DNA from: Orbaceae bacterium BiB
GTDB lineage: Bacteria > Pseudomonadota > Gammaproteobacteria > Enterobacterales > Orbaceae
Direction: 5' to 3'
Assembly: GCA_036251205.1 (NCBI GenBank)
Contig: CP133958.1
Coordinates: 372,001-436,000 of the forward strand
DNA: 64,000 nt
This document shows positions 14,426 to 23,958 of this stretch, piece by piece. Position numbers and translations under genes: made by a program. The notes under the pieces are model-generated. The model was not told where the DNA came from. It did no database searches and worked only from the letters and a program-made list of their open reading frames with translations. Each line of letters opens with the position of its first letter. Position 1 is the stretch's first letter.

Positions 14426-14920
14426 ATGAGAAAAATAATCATAGGCGTAATCCTAGCTATTATTGTTGCGCTAATTTTGGCATTTACATTTAATTTACCA
14501 GCCAAATTATTAACAACAGAAAAATCGTATACTGAAGAGTTAACTTTGCGTGCAGAAAATGGGGATGCTGATGCGCAATATAAGCTGGCTGAATTAACAC
14601 GTGATCACAAAGAATCAATTAGGTTGCTTAAACTCTCTGCTGAGGGTGGCAATGCAAGTGCGCAATATAAGTTGGCTTTTCTGTATGAGCAAGGATCTAG
14701 CGTAGAGTATAACTTACAAGAGGCAATTAGATTGTATCATCTAGCAGCAAAACAAGGTGTTACCGAGGCTAAATTGCAATTGGCGTATTGGTATCTGGCA
14801 GGTGAAGGGGTAGAACAAAATATAGATACAGCAGTGTCATATTTGAGAGAGGCTTGTGATGATGGATCTATTTTTGGCTGTGAGTCTTACAAAAGATGGA
14901 ATACATCGATGTTTAAATAA
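14426..14920 (+). CDS. Sel1-repeat protein, exported or membrane-anchored
   Basis: 164 aa. An N-terminal hydrophobic segment (about residues 4-24) acts as signal or anchor. Three to four Sel1-like TPR repeats follow (ENGDADAQYKLAELT, EGGNASAQYKLAFLYEQG, KQGVTEAKLQLAYWYLAGEG). Sel1 proteins scaffold protein contacts in the envelope. It stands alone between an IS scar and the packaging genes, bounded by a terminator at 14939, so is probably cargo rather than a virion gene. Confidence 0.75.
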   Translation: MRKIIIGVILAIIVALILAFTFNLPAKLLTTEKSYTEELTLRAENGDADAQYKLAELTRDHKESIRLLKLSAEGGNASAQYKLAFLYEQGSSVEYNLQEAIRLYHLAAKQGVTEAKLQLAYWYLAGEGVEQNIDTAVSYLREACDDGSIFGCESYKRWNTSMFK

Positions 14921-14938
14921 TAGGGTTGCATTTTACAA

Positions 14939-14962
14939 ACCACCTTCGGGTGGTTTTTTATT
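14939..14962 (+). terminator. Terminator before the terminase genes
   Basis: CCACC-TTCG-GGTGG followed by TTTTTTA. A similar hairpin lies at about 48873 in the right-hand phage remnant. Confidence 0.8.
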
Positions 14963-14983
14963 ATCTGCATATAAGGAATAAAT

Positions 14984-15586
14984 ATGACAAAGCCAGACTG
15001 GGAGGCTATAGAGTCAGCCTACAGGGCTGGAGTGTTATCCGTTAGAGAAATAGCCTCAAAAAACAACATAACTCATGGTGCTATAAACAAGCGAGCTAAA
15101 AGAGATGGGTGGACTCGTGACTTAAGCGCAAAGATAAAAAGCAAAGCTGATTCTTTGGTATCCAAACGTGAGGTATCCAGTCAGGTATCCACCGAAAAGA
15201 CATTAAATGAACGGATACTAATTGAAGCTAACGCTGAAGTAATTGCTAATGTCAGAATGGAACATCGTGGTGATATTCGCAAAGCAAGAAACATTGTTAA
15301 TAATTTATTCGATGAGCTTGAGGCTGAATGTAACGACGTTGAAGCACTACGTAATTTAGGTGCGATACTTAGAGAGCCTGACCAAAACGACCGAGATAAA
15401 TTAAACGATATTTACAATGCGATTATATCAATGCCTGAGCGAGTTAAGTCAGTTAAAGCTTTGAGTGAAGCGCTTAAAAACTTAATTGGGTTAGAGCGTC
15501 AAGCTTACAACATTGATGACAAACCAAGCGGCAACTCAACAGATCAACTATCAGACTTAATGGACAAGCTATCACAGGAGGCTTAA
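14984..15586 (+). CDS. Terminase small subunit
   Basis: 200 aa. The N-terminal helix-turn-helix (WEAIESAYRAGVLSVREIAS, then HGAINKRAKRDGW) recognises the pac/cos site; the rest is helical oligomerisation region. It directly precedes the large subunit with a one-base overlap. Confidence 0.85.
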   Translation: MTKPDWEAIESAYRAGVLSVREIASKNNITHGAINKRAKRDGWTRDLSAKIKSKADSLVSKREVSSQVSTEKTLNERILIEANAEVIANVRMEHRGDIRKARNIVNNLFDELEAECNDVEALRNLGAILREPDQNDRDKLNDIYNAIISMPERVKSVKALSEALKNLIGLERQAYNIDDKPSGNSTDQLSDLMDKLSQEA

Positions 15587-17070
15587 TGTTAACTCCTGAG
15601 CAAATCAAAAAGCTAAGTAATAAACTTTGGCGATTGAACAATCTTTATTACATTACGAACAAAGAAGGTAAGCAAGTTACTTTTAAGATGACATCTGAGC
15701 AGCTCGAATACTTCGAGAATATGCACACCCGTAATATCATTTTAAAAGCGAGGCAACTAGGATTTACTACCGAAGTTTGTATTATTCAACTTGACGCAGC
15801 ATTATTCGAATCTGCCAAATGTGCACTAATAGCTCACACTTTAAATGATGCTAAACGATTATTCCGCGAAAAAGTGAAATATGCGTATGACAGGTTACCT
15901 AATGAAATAAAACAAGCAAATCCAGCTAGTAATGACGCAGCGTGTGAGTTAGTTTTTAGTAAAGGTGGTTCATTATACGTTTCAACTTCATTCCGAGGCG
16001 GTACACTACGTTATTTACACGTTTCAGAGTTCGGCAAGATATGTGCTAAGTTTCCCGATAAAGCTAGAGAAATTGTCACTGGTGCTTTTGAAGCGGTGTC
16101 TACGGATTGCTTCACTACGATAGAGAGTACAGCAGAAGGGAGAGCTGGTTATTTCTTCGATTATTGCAATGAAGCAGAAAAGGCCTTGATACAAAATAAA
16201 CCACTATCACCGCTTGATTGGAAGTTCTTTTTCTTCTCCTGGTGGAAAAATCCACTTTATGCAATTGAACCTGTTGAAAAATTACCGGAACGATTGGTTA
16301 AATACTTTGATGATCTAGAATCAAAGCATAGCATCATCCTAACCACACAACAAAAAGCATGGTATCAAGCTAAAGAAAAAACACTTGGCGATGATATGAA
16401 GCGCGAATATCCCTCAATACCTAGTGAAGCCTTTGAACAGTCAATTGAAGGTGCTTACTACGTTAAACAATTTAGAGAGCTTTACAAGCAAGCGCGTATT
16501 GGTGAGCTTCCTGATAATTCACATCAACCAGTACATACATTCTGGGATTTAGGCGTAGGAGACTCAACGGCTATTTGGTTTATCCGTGAAGTGGGTAATG
16601 AATATCACGTTATCGATTATTACGAGAATAGCGGGGAAGGTTTACGACACTATATGAAAGCAATCAAAGAGCGAGGTTACGAATACGGCGAACATTGGGC
16701 ACCACATGATATTGATAATCGAGAGTTTGCAGGTGATGGGAAAAGCAGAAAGACCTTAGCTCTGGAGGGGTACGAAATTGACGGAGAAATGTATCAAATC
16801 AAATTCCATGTCGTACCAAAATTAAGTATTGATGAAGGTATCGAATCCGTCCGTGAAATCTTACCAATGTGCGCCTTTGATGAATATAAGTGCAAAGAAG
16901 GTATTTCACATTTAGAGAGTTATCGTAAAGAGTGGGATGACAAACGCGGATGTTGGAAAGATAAACCATTACACGATAGCACATCACATGGCGCAGATGC
17001 GTTTAGGTATTTTGCCGTGGCGAGTAAACGCACAAAACCAGCCGGAGTAATTAATTTTAAGTGGACATAA
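15586..17070 (+). CDS. Terminase large subunit
   Basis: 494 aa packaging motor. A deviant Walker A KARQLGFTT is at residues 54-62, the coupling region is near TTIESTAEGR (about 180), and the RNase H-like nuclease has FWDLGVGDST near 322 and the closing HGADAFRYF with Asp471. ATP-driven DNA translocation into the prohead and genome cutting. Overlaps the small subunit stop. Confidence 0.93.
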   Translation: MLTPEQIKKLSNKLWRLNNLYYITNKEGKQVTFKMTSEQLEYFENMHTRNIILKARQLGFTTEVCIIQLDAALFESAKCALIAHTLNDAKRLFREKVKYAYDRLPNEIKQANPASNDAACELVFSKGGSLYVSTSFRGGTLRYLHVSEFGKICAKFPDKAREIVTGAFEAVSTDCFTTIESTAEGRAGYFFDYCNEAEKALIQNKPLSPLDWKFFFFSWWKNPLYAIEPVEKLPERLVKYFDDLESKHSIILTTQQKAWYQAKEKTLGDDMKREYPSIPSEAFEQSIEGAYYVKQFRELYKQARIGELPDNSHQPVHTFWDLGVGDSTAIWFIREVGNEYHVIDYYENSGEGLRHYMKAIKERGYEYGEHWAPHDIDNREFAGDGKSRKTLALEGYEIDGEMYQIKFHVVPKLSIDEGIESVREILPMCAFDEYKCKEGISHLESYRKEWDDKRGCWKDKPLHDSTSHGADAFRYFAVASKRTKPAGVINFKWT

Positions 17071-17072
17071 AT

Positions 17073-18479
17073 ATGACAGAACAAAACATAGATTATAAAC
17101 ATCCAGCATTTAAAGAATTTCTCCCTGAATGGGATTTGGTTAGTGATTGTGTGGATGGTGAAAGAAAAATAAAAAGTAAGCGCGAAAAATATTTACCACA
17201 TCCAAGTTCAGACAGTAAAAATGATGATCCTGATTATATTAGATATAACGCATATTTAAGTAGAGCCGCATTTATTAACGCTACAGGAAGAACTTTGTCG
17301 GGATTACTTGGGATAGCATTCAATAAAGCGGCAAAAATAGAATTGAGTGGGGCAATAAGCGATCTTGAGCAAGATTCAGATGGTGAAGGACAGCCATTAT
17401 CGCAATTGATTAGAGATGCGCTAAGTCAAAATCTTAAGCGTGGACGCGCTGGCATTCTTACTGATTATACAGGCGCTGGTATTCAAACAGAAGCAAGCAA
17501 AGGTAAACCGATATTAAGACTATTTTCAGCAAAACAAATTATTAACTGGCGAGTTACTAAAGGGAAAACATCCCTTGTTGTCGTTCATTATATTGAACCA
17601 GTTGATAATAAAGACAGCTTTAATATGACTCTAACCGACAACTGGATAGAATTACGGCTTATTGAGGACCTTGCTTATTCTCGGCGTTGGACTAAATCAA
17701 CCAATGGATTTGAAATTGGAGAATTAATTGAATTAAAAGATTCTAATGGGATCGCGCTTAATGAGTTGCCATGGTCGTGGATTGGATCATCTAATAATGA
17801 CCATACCCCAGATGCGCCCCCACTTGCCGATATTGCATACGTAAATATTAAACACTATCAAGCGGAAGCTGATATCGCAGAAGCGGCCCACACAGTAGGG
17901 CAGCCAATGGTCGCACTGACTGGGTTAACTGATGATTGGGCGGAAAAATATCTATCAAGAGGGTTCACAGTAGGTTCTAGGAAAGGCGTGTTACTTCCTG
18001 TTGGCGGAGATTTGAAATTCGGACAGCCTGAAGATAGAAATCTTGTTGTAACGGTCGCTGAACGTCGAGAAAAGCAAATGGCAATGTTAGGAGCTAAATT
18101 AGTTGAACGCAATAGTTCAGCAAGAACCGCAACACAAGCAGGCGATGAGGCTCAAACAGATAATTCAGTGTTATCTTTATGTGCTGGTAACGTTGAGCAA
18201 GCCATTAATAGAGCGTTGCAATTTGCTATTCAATTCGCTGGTGGTGGCGACGGAGCTGTAGAGCTTAATAAAAAATATGAAATAACCAATCTTGATTCTC
18301 AAGCGATAACTGCATTAATGGCTGCTGTTCAATCAGGTGGACTAAGGCTAATTGACTTTATTCGATATCAACAACGAACTGGATTAATTCCTTCCGACGA
18401 AAAACCAGACGATATACTCGAGCAGTTAAATACTCAAGATACTTTAAGTTTAGGTAACGCTTTATCACAAATGTCTTAG
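17073..18479 (+). CDS. Portal protein (DUF4055 type)
   Basis: 468 aa from ATG 17073, two bases after the terminase stop. The N-terminal pattern WDLVSDCVDGERKIKSKREK, then YLSRAAFINATGRTLSGLLG, is that of the DUF4055 portal family. It forms the ring at the capsid vertex through which DNA passes. Confidence 0.88.
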   Translation: MTEQNIDYKHPAFKEFLPEWDLVSDCVDGERKIKSKREKYLPHPSSDSKNDDPDYIRYNAYLSRAAFINATGRTLSGLLGIAFNKAAKIELSGAISDLEQDSDGEGQPLSQLIRDALSQNLKRGRAGILTDYTGAGIQTEASKGKPILRLFSAKQIINWRVTKGKTSLVVVHYIEPVDNKDSFNMTLTDNWIELRLIEDLAYSRRWTKSTNGFEIGELIELKDSNGIALNELPWSWIGSSNNDHTPDAPPLADIAYVNIKHYQAEADIAEAAHTVGQPMVALTGLTDDWAEKYLSRGFTVGSRKGVLLPVGGDLKFGQPEDRNLVVTVAERREKQMAMLGAKLVERNSSARTATQAGDEAQTDNSVLSLCAGNVEQAINRALQFAIQFAGGGDGAVELNKKYEITNLDSQAITALMAAVQSGGLRLIDFIRYQQRTGLIPSDEKPDDILEQLNTQDTLSLGNALSQMS

Positions 18480-18489
18480 AGGTGCGTAA

Positions 18490-19539
18490 ATGGCTGATTT
18501 AATACTCGACAATGCTATTATGGCGCAGTCAATGCTTGAAAGGTTAAAGGTAAATCAAAAACAAAAAGGTGTTAAATCAAGCAAAAGAATTAAAAAACTT
18601 ATCGCCGCTAGTCTTTCTGATTTTAGCGGCAACATATCTTCAAAATCAAAAGCTGAAAAAATAATCAAAACGCTAAATACTGGGCTAAAACCTGCTTTTG
18701 ATGAACAAGTCAACAGTTTAACAAAGCAAGTTAATCAGTCCGCATTACAGCTCGCAAACATTGAATACATGAGCTTCACACAAGTATTTGATGCCGATTC
18801 AGTAAATGAAGTAAATGGGGATGATTTAGAAAAAGCCTTACAGAATAACCCGCTATCACTTAAAAATTGGAATGGTCCATTATATCTATCTCAATTTATC
18901 GCTGCATGGGGATTATTATCGTTAACGCAAATAACCAACACGGTAACTCGTACATTTGCTGAAAATGGCAGTATTCAAACGCTATCAAACTACTTGTACA
19001 ACGACAATGTAGTCGGGTATAGCGTGATATCTAAAGTTGCAAATGATTACGATGCGATAGCAAGTACAGCGTTACAGCACGCTCATAGCATATCAACAAT
19101 TGAGTTTTATAAAGCCAATACTGATATTGTAGATAAAGAGGAATTTGCAGCGATTCTTGATAGTAAAACCTCTGCTGCATGCCGTGCGCTTGATGGAACA
19201 ACTTATCCGGTTGGTAAAGGACCTCGACCTCCTTTGCATTTAAGATGCAGAAGTAGAATGCTGCCAGTAATAAATAACTGTTATGTTGAATTATTAGGGG
19301 GTGAGCCATTCAAACAATCAGTTTATGGTGAGGAAACTTATTATCAATGGCTTGAACGGCAAACAACTAAACGACAAGATATTGTATTAGGACCAACAAG
19401 AGGTAGGCTATTTCGAGAAGGGGGATTGTCACCTGAGCAGTTCGCAAAACTACAGCTACATAAAAACTTTCAACCTATGACATTAGAGGAAATGAAACAA
19501 TTAGCTCCTGACGCTTTCGAGCGAGCAGGATTAACTTAA
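18490..19539 (+). CDS. Head morphogenesis protein (SPP1 gp7 / Mu F-like)
   Basis: 349 aa. The C-terminal signature TSAACRALDGTTYPVGKGPR, PPLHLRCRSR is typical of the Mu gpF/SPP1 gp7 minor head protein family, with its conserved cysteines. Follows the portal, as usual. Confidence 0.87.
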   Translation: MADLILDNAIMAQSMLERLKVNQKQKGVKSSKRIKKLIAASLSDFSGNISSKSKAEKIIKTLNTGLKPAFDEQVNSLTKQVNQSALQLANIEYMSFTQVFDADSVNEVNGDDLEKALQNNPLSLKNWNGPLYLSQFIAAWGLLSLTQITNTVTRTFAENGSIQTLSNYLYNDNVVGYSVISKVANDYDAIASTALQHAHSISTIEFYKANTDIVDKEEFAAILDSKTSAACRALDGTTYPVGKGPRPPLHLRCRSRMLPVINNCYVELLGGEPFKQSVYGEETYYQWLERQTTKRQDIVLGPTRGRLFREGGLSPEQFAKLQLHKNFQPMTLEEMKQLAPDAFERAGLT

Positions 19540-19540
19540 C

Positions 19541-19566
19541 ACCCCCCTTAATTGGGGTTTTTTTAT
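19541..19566 (+). terminator. Hairpin between head genes
   Basis: ACCCC-CCTTAATT-GGGGT and a T run. Lies inside the late operon, so it must be passed by Q-modified polymerase. Confidence 0.6.
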
Positions 19567-19607
19567 AATTGGGATTTGAGATCCCATCATTTAACCAGAG
19601 GTTTTAA

Positions 19608-20288
19608 ATGCTTAAATTTAAATTAACAAAAGAAGAGTTCGACGCTTTAGATGATACTCAAAAATCAATGTATACCGAAAGTGCAAATGGATATCAATTA
19701 GCTATAGAAGGCTTACCAGATGTTAGCGGGTTAACTAAAAAAGTTGAGGAATTGCTAGGTGAAAAGAAAACAGAGCAAGAAAAACGCCGAGCAGCAGAGG
19801 AAGAAGCTAAAAAGGTCGCTGAGGAACAGGCGCGCAAGAAAGGCGATATCGAGACATTAGAAAAAAGCTGGCAAGAAAAATTAACAAGCAGGGAAAAAGA
19901 ATTGTTAGCTCAAATTAATGATCGCGATAGTCGATTGCATACTTTGCTCGTTGATAACGAAGCTCATCGGTTAGCTACCGCTTTAGCTGGTGATAGCGCT
20001 GATCTTATTTTGCCGCATATTAAAGCTCGATTAGCCGTAGAAGAAGGAAAAACCCGAGTTCTTGATCGTGATGGTAAACCGTCAGCGGCAACATTAGATG
20101 ATTTAAGCAAAGAATTTCAAAGTAATAAGTTATTTGCACCCGTTATTATCGGGTCAAAAGCTAGCGGAACTGGAGGTGATGCTGGCAAAAAGAATCCAAA
20201 TGCCGGAGGCGATGGACAACAACCAAATAAGCATGAGAATCCAATGGTTGCTCGTGCTCGTGAAATTTTATCTCAAAATCAGGAATAA
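19608..20288 (+). CDS. Capsid scaffold protein
   Basis: 226 aa, coiled-coil and highly charged in the middle (KKTEQEKRRAAEEEAKKVAE), with a glycine-rich C-terminus. Directly upstream of the major capsid gene. Composition and position fit phage scaffold proteins. Confidence 0.8.
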   Translation: MLKFKLTKEEFDALDDTQKSMYTESANGYQLAIEGLPDVSGLTKKVEELLGEKKTEQEKRRAAEEEAKKVAEEQARKKGDIETLEKSWQEKLTSREKELLAQINDRDSRLHTLLVDNEAHRLATALAGDSADLILPHIKARLAVEEGKTRVLDRDGKPSAATLDDLSKEFQSNKLFAPVIIGSKASGTGGDAGKKNPNAGGDGQQPNKHENPMVARAREILSQNQE

Positions 20289-20290
20289 TT

Positions 20291-21250
20291 ATGACTTTAT
20301 ATATTTTTCAACAACAAGTATCTACAGCTGCTACTGAATTAGTGGCTCAATCAGTGCAAGAATTTAATGCTGCATCAGGTGGCGCTTTAGTTCTCGGTAG
20401 CGGTGATCACATCGGTGATTATGTAGAACAAACATCATGGCAATTACTTGGTGGCTTAGCGCAGCGCCGTAACGCTTACGGAAGCGGAACATTAACTCCG
20501 CAAGAATTAGGTCAATTATTGGATCGCATGGTTAAAATCGATGGTCGTATCGGTCCTATCTCTGTGACACCTACAATGATGAAGCGCTTAGGCAAGGATG
20601 TTTCAGAAGCATCAGCGGTTGTAGCCGCGCAATCGGCAGAAGCGATGATTCAGGATTACCTAAATACTACTGGTTCAGCATTAAAAGCGGCAATCTCAAC
20701 CAATACCGATGCAGTAACAGATTTATCTGAAGCAACAGTAGTGCCGCCGTCATTACGAGGTTTAAATAAAGGCGCTAAACCATTTGGTGATGCTTACTCT
20801 CGTCTAGTTACTTGGTTAATGGACGGCGCAACATTTAATGATTTCATTGATGAAACATTAACGAACGCCAATCGTTTATTCCAAATCGGCAATATCTCTA
20901 TTATGCAAGATGGAATGGGGCGTCGCTTTGTTGTTTCAGATATCCCTGCACTATCTGATGGCGATTTGCAGCACGTTTTAGGTTTAACTGTTGGCGCTGC
21001 GGCTGTAACAACATCACCATTAATCATGAAAGCACAAGATGTTTTAGGTCAGGAAAACGTCAAAGCATTAATGCAAGGCGAATATGATTTTACTTTAGGT
21101 ATTCGCGGATATCAATGGAGTAAAAACAATATTAAATCACCAACAAACGCTCAAATTAGTACTGCTGCGAATTGGTCACAAATTGCAACCAGTATCAAAG
21201 ACACTGCTGGGGTTTTGGTTACATTTGGTAAACAAGCATCTGGTGAATAG
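20291..21250 (+). CDS. Major capsid protein
   Basis: 319 aa, two bases after the scaffold gene with a good ribosome site. Position after portal, minor head and scaffold, size, and GC-rich, well-biased codons fit the shell protein. Segments such as WQLLGGLAQRRNAYGSGTLT and RFVVSDIPAL are typical of the family. Confidence 0.87.
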   Translation: MTLYIFQQQVSTAATELVAQSVQEFNAASGGALVLGSGDHIGDYVEQTSWQLLGGLAQRRNAYGSGTLTPQELGQLLDRMVKIDGRIGPISVTPTMMKRLGKDVSEASAVVAAQSAEAMIQDYLNTTGSALKAAISTNTDAVTDLSEATVVPPSLRGLNKGAKPFGDAYSRLVTWLMDGATFNDFIDETLTNANRLFQIGNISIMQDGMGRRFVVSDIPALSDGDLQHVLGLTVGAAAVTTSPLIMKAQDVLGQENVKALMQGEYDFTLGIRGYQWSKNNIKSPTNAQISTAANWSQIATSIKDTAGVLVTFGKQASGE

Positions 21251-21288
21251 TAATTCATGGGGTTAATCACCCCATTTCAAGGTGAACT

Positions 21289-21666
21289 ATGTCTATTGAA
21301 ATAACACTACAACAAGTTACAAAACAGTTGTCTTCTATGGGTTTTGTAACATCTGATTTTGTTCTTGAAGCAATGATTTCAATGGTTAATGGTATTGACG
21401 ATTGCCTTGATGCTTCCGGTTATTCAGATGATGTGATTAAACTTATTAAAATGTATTCAGTTGTACTTTTGTTATCTTCATCAGATGTAAGAAAAGTATC
21501 ATCTGAATCTGGACCTTCTGGCGCATCTCGATCTTACCAATATTTTGATGATGGTAGAAAGTTATTATTAGCAATGTTAGACAAATTAGATGTTAAAGGA
21601 TGTACAAAGGTACTGCCGATTATTAAGGGCTGTACATTATTGCAGTTTAATGTTGTTAGGGGGTAA
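21289..21666 (+). CDS. Probable head-tail connector protein
   Basis: 125 aa, soluble, mostly helical. It lies in the connector slot just after the capsid gene. The sequence FVTSDFVLEAMISMVNGIDD, then YSVVLLLSSSDVRKVSSESG resembles head-completion adaptor proteins. Assignment is mainly positional. Confidence 0.65.
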   Translation: MSIEITLQQVTKQLSSMGFVTSDFVLEAMISMVNGIDDCLDASGYSDDVIKLIKMYSVVLLLSSSDVRKVSSESGPSGASRSYQYFDDGRKLLLAMLDKLDVKGCTKVLPIIKGCTLLQFNVVRG

Positions 21667-21668
21667 CT

Positions 21669-22013
21669 GTGAGCTCATTAGCTAATTGGTCCTACACTGC
21701 AAAAGCAACAATTTGGCGATGCACGGGTGAAAATGAATATGGTAAGAAAACCTTTAGCGAGCCAGAGATCATTGATTGCGATTACGGCATGGATAAATCA
21801 GGCAAAATTGAGGCGTCAGGGCTAGGATTTGTTATAAAAAATACATTTTGGACTGAGTATGACAAAGCAAAGCCTGATGATTATATTTTACTTGGTGAAA
21901 GCCTTGAAGTTGACCCAATTAAAGCCGGTGCGGATATGATCAGGCATGTAATTAGATATGCCGATACATTAGAGCGTCTAGCTGATGATTTCGCACTAAT
22001 TACGGCGGTGTAA
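21669..22013 (+). CDS. Head closure / connector protein
   Basis: 114 aa from GTG 21669 with AGGGGG upstream. Beta-rich, ATIWRCTGENEYGKKTFSEP, in the second connector slot between adaptor and gp10-like gene. Positional assignment. Confidence 0.65.
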   Translation: MSSLANWSYTAKATIWRCTGENEYGKKTFSEPEIIDCDYGMDKSGKIEASGLGFVIKNTFWTEYDKAKPDDYILLGESLEVDPIKAGADMIRHVIRYADTLERLADDFALITAV

Positions 22014-22014
22014 T

Positions 22015-22383
22015 ATGGGTGTCAAAGTTAAAGGGGTAAAGCAAAGTATTGATAGGCTTAACGAGATTATTAACGATGTGGTAAACCGTAAAGCGGTGAG
22101 AGCAATACAAGCTTCAATTATTATTGGTGGAACACAGGCAGCATTATACACGCCAATAGATACATCAACGCTAATTAATAGCCAGTTTAGGGAAGTGATT
22201 GTTAACGGAACAAAATACACCGGTAGAGTTGGTTATAGTGCTGATTATGCTGCTTATGTTGCTGATCCTAATATCAAGATGAAATTTAGGCGATCAACAG
22301 CTAAAAAAGACTTTTTAAATAAAGGCTTTGAAGATACAGCAAGAATCAGGGATGAAGTAGTTAGAAAGGAAATGTCATTATGA
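22015..22383 (+). CDS. HK97 gp10-like tail completion protein
   Basis: 122 aa. YTPIDTSTLINSQFREV and VGYSADYAAYV are the core of the HK97-gp10 family (closed barrel of the head-tail joint). Overlaps the next gene (ATGA). Confidence 0.82.
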   Translation: MGVKVKGVKQSIDRLNEIINDVVNRKAVRAIQASIIIGGTQAALYTPIDTSTLINSQFREVIVNGTKYTGRVGYSADYAAYVADPNIKMKFRRSTAKKDFLNKGFEDTARIRDEVVRKEMSL

Positions 22384-22754
22384 TGAAAATGTATCAAAAG
22401 GCGCGAGAGTATGTTGCTAAGTCAGGTTTGCTGGGTGGGGTAATTATTCAGTATCTTATTTGGAAAGATAAGGGCAAAGATAAAACTTACCTAGTATTCA
22501 GACCAAGCGGAGGCTCATCATTAAGTGGCTCATTAGGTAATGAGTATCACGTATTGATTGATTTCATTGCACCCGATAACGATCCTGAAAGCATCGATGA
22601 TTTAGTGACAAACGTAGCTGAATACATAACTCAACACCAATTTGATGATTGTCTTGGATTCATTCAGGTTCTAGGAGCAATACCCACACCAGTAACAACA
22701 GAAGATGGTCGAATTGTATATCGATTGCAAATATCAATAAAACACGGAAATTAA
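22380..22754 (+). CDS. Tail terminator protein (gpU-like)
   Basis: 124 aa. Position directly before the tail tube gene and the alpha/beta pattern (KAREYVAKSG, VLIDFIAPDNDPESIDDLVT, VYRLQISIKH) fit a tail terminator. Followed by a hairpin at 22763-22785 that separates it from the tube gene. Confidence 0.65.
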   Translation: MMKMYQKAREYVAKSGLLGGVIIQYLIWKDKGKDKTYLVFRPSGGSSLSGSLGNEYHVLIDFIAPDNDPESIDDLVTNVAEYITQHQFDDCLGFIQVLGAIPTPVTTEDGRIVYRLQISIKHGN

Positions 22755-22803
22755 ACAATTACAGCCGCCTAGTGCGGTTTTTTTATTTTAGGAGATTAAA
22801 TAC

Positions 22804-23304
22804 ATGGCTCAATGTACTGTTTCTAACGAAAAGCTATTTGGTGGTGCGGTTGTGCTCGAATTAGCGCATGGCTGCCCGGATTCCAAGCCCAAAGAAGCTG
22901 ATTGGAAATTATTTATGGCTGGAACATCTAAAGGTTTGGATTTGAGTTTAAACACAGTAACAAGTGATGCGGATGATTCTGGCGCGTATTCTGAAAATAT
23001 CGTTACTAATGCTGATTTAACTATTTCGTTTGAAGGCGAAGTAAGAAAAGCGGATGTATCTACAGAAATAGGGTTCCATTCAACACTTAAGTATATTCTT
23101 GATGAATTAACAGCTAAACGACAACCCACCGTATGGGTTCGTTTTAATCAAGGTGGCAGCTTATTAACTGCGTATATGGTTATTACATCTTATAGCTCAA
23201 GCGGCGGAACAAAAGATTTATACACATGTTCGGCTGAGTTCAAAGTTGCAAGCGGCGATACAGTCTCGTTAGAGCTTCAAGGAACAGCGCCAAGTGGTGA
23301 ATAA
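22804..23304 (+). CDS. Major tail tube protein
   Basis: 166 aa, beta-rich with many Ser/Gly/Thr, no cysteine bias. LFMAGTSKGLDLSLNTVTSD and the C-terminal strand set fit long-tail siphovirus tube proteins. Strong ribosome site AGGAG. Precedes the chaperone and tape measure genes. Confidence 0.8.
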   Translation: MAQCTVSNEKLFGGAVVLELAHGCPDSKPKEADWKLFMAGTSKGLDLSLNTVTSDADDSGAYSENIVTNADLTISFEGEVRKADVSTEIGFHSTLKYILDELTAKRQPTVWVRFNQGGSLLTAYMVITSYSSSGGTKDLYTCSAEFKVASGDTVSLELQGTAPSGE

Positions 23305-23324
23305 TTAATAGTAAAGGAAGGAAC

Positions 23325-23954
23325 ATGATTAGAGTTGATATTGGTGAAATATTAATAATACAAAAAACTAAAGGCTTTATTGGTGAGAAAGCTAAGGCGT
23401 TTAAATTGACCCCGTCTTTTGAAAATATAGCAAAAATTGGCGATTCGGAGCAAATTATTAATATCTATTCAACTCTAATCAACAATAAACATATACAGCT
23501 TCTTAAATCGTTCAATAAAAATATGAATAAAGTCATTGTGCATGAAATCAAAGCATGTATTAAAAAACAAGTTGAGTGTGCTAATTTAGTTATTTCGTGT
23601 TGCAGCAATGAAGACATAAGCAAATTAAAAATAACTCATGACACAAGAATAAATATAGCGACATCTCTTATGAGGTACGGTGTTAGTGGTAGAGCAAATG
23701 TTAGAGTGTCTCAGCGTAACGAAAGTAAAAATTATCAATCTAAATTTGATATCGACCAATATATAAATAACGCTCGCGTTCACTTAGGGTTACCATTAGA
23801 TGAAGCTAAAAAGCTAACAATGACAGAATATATTCTTTTAATGGCAAATAAATTCCCAGATAACGAAAGCATGACTTCGAAAGATTATGATGAAGTGATG
23901 GATGAATATAAAAAGCATAAAGCAGAGCGTCTGAAACAGGCGGCAAGAGGTTAA
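23325..23954 (+). CDS. Tail assembly chaperone-like protein
   Basis: 209 aa, in the slot between tube and tape measure. Helical and charged, with ARVHLGLPLDEAKKLTMTEY and a lysine-rich C-terminus. I see no G-GT style frameshift site and there are only four bases before the tape measure gene, so a single product is likely. Positional assignment. Confidence 0.6.
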   Translation: MIRVDIGEILIIQKTKGFIGEKAKAFKLTPSFENIAKIGDSEQIINIYSTLINNKHIQLLKSFNKNMNKVIVHEIKACIKKQVECANLVISCCSNEDISKLKITHDTRINIATSLMRYGVSGRANVRVSQRNESKNYQSKFDIDQYINNARVHLGLPLDEAKKLTMTEYILLMANKFPDNESMTSKDYDEVMDEYKKHKAERLKQAARG

Positions 23955-23958
23955 GTAT

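Noticed and set aside
14441-14500. Sel1 protein as a phage lysis protein because of its N-terminal span
   Set aside because: The repeats are clearly Sel1-type and the lysis set is already complete upstream.
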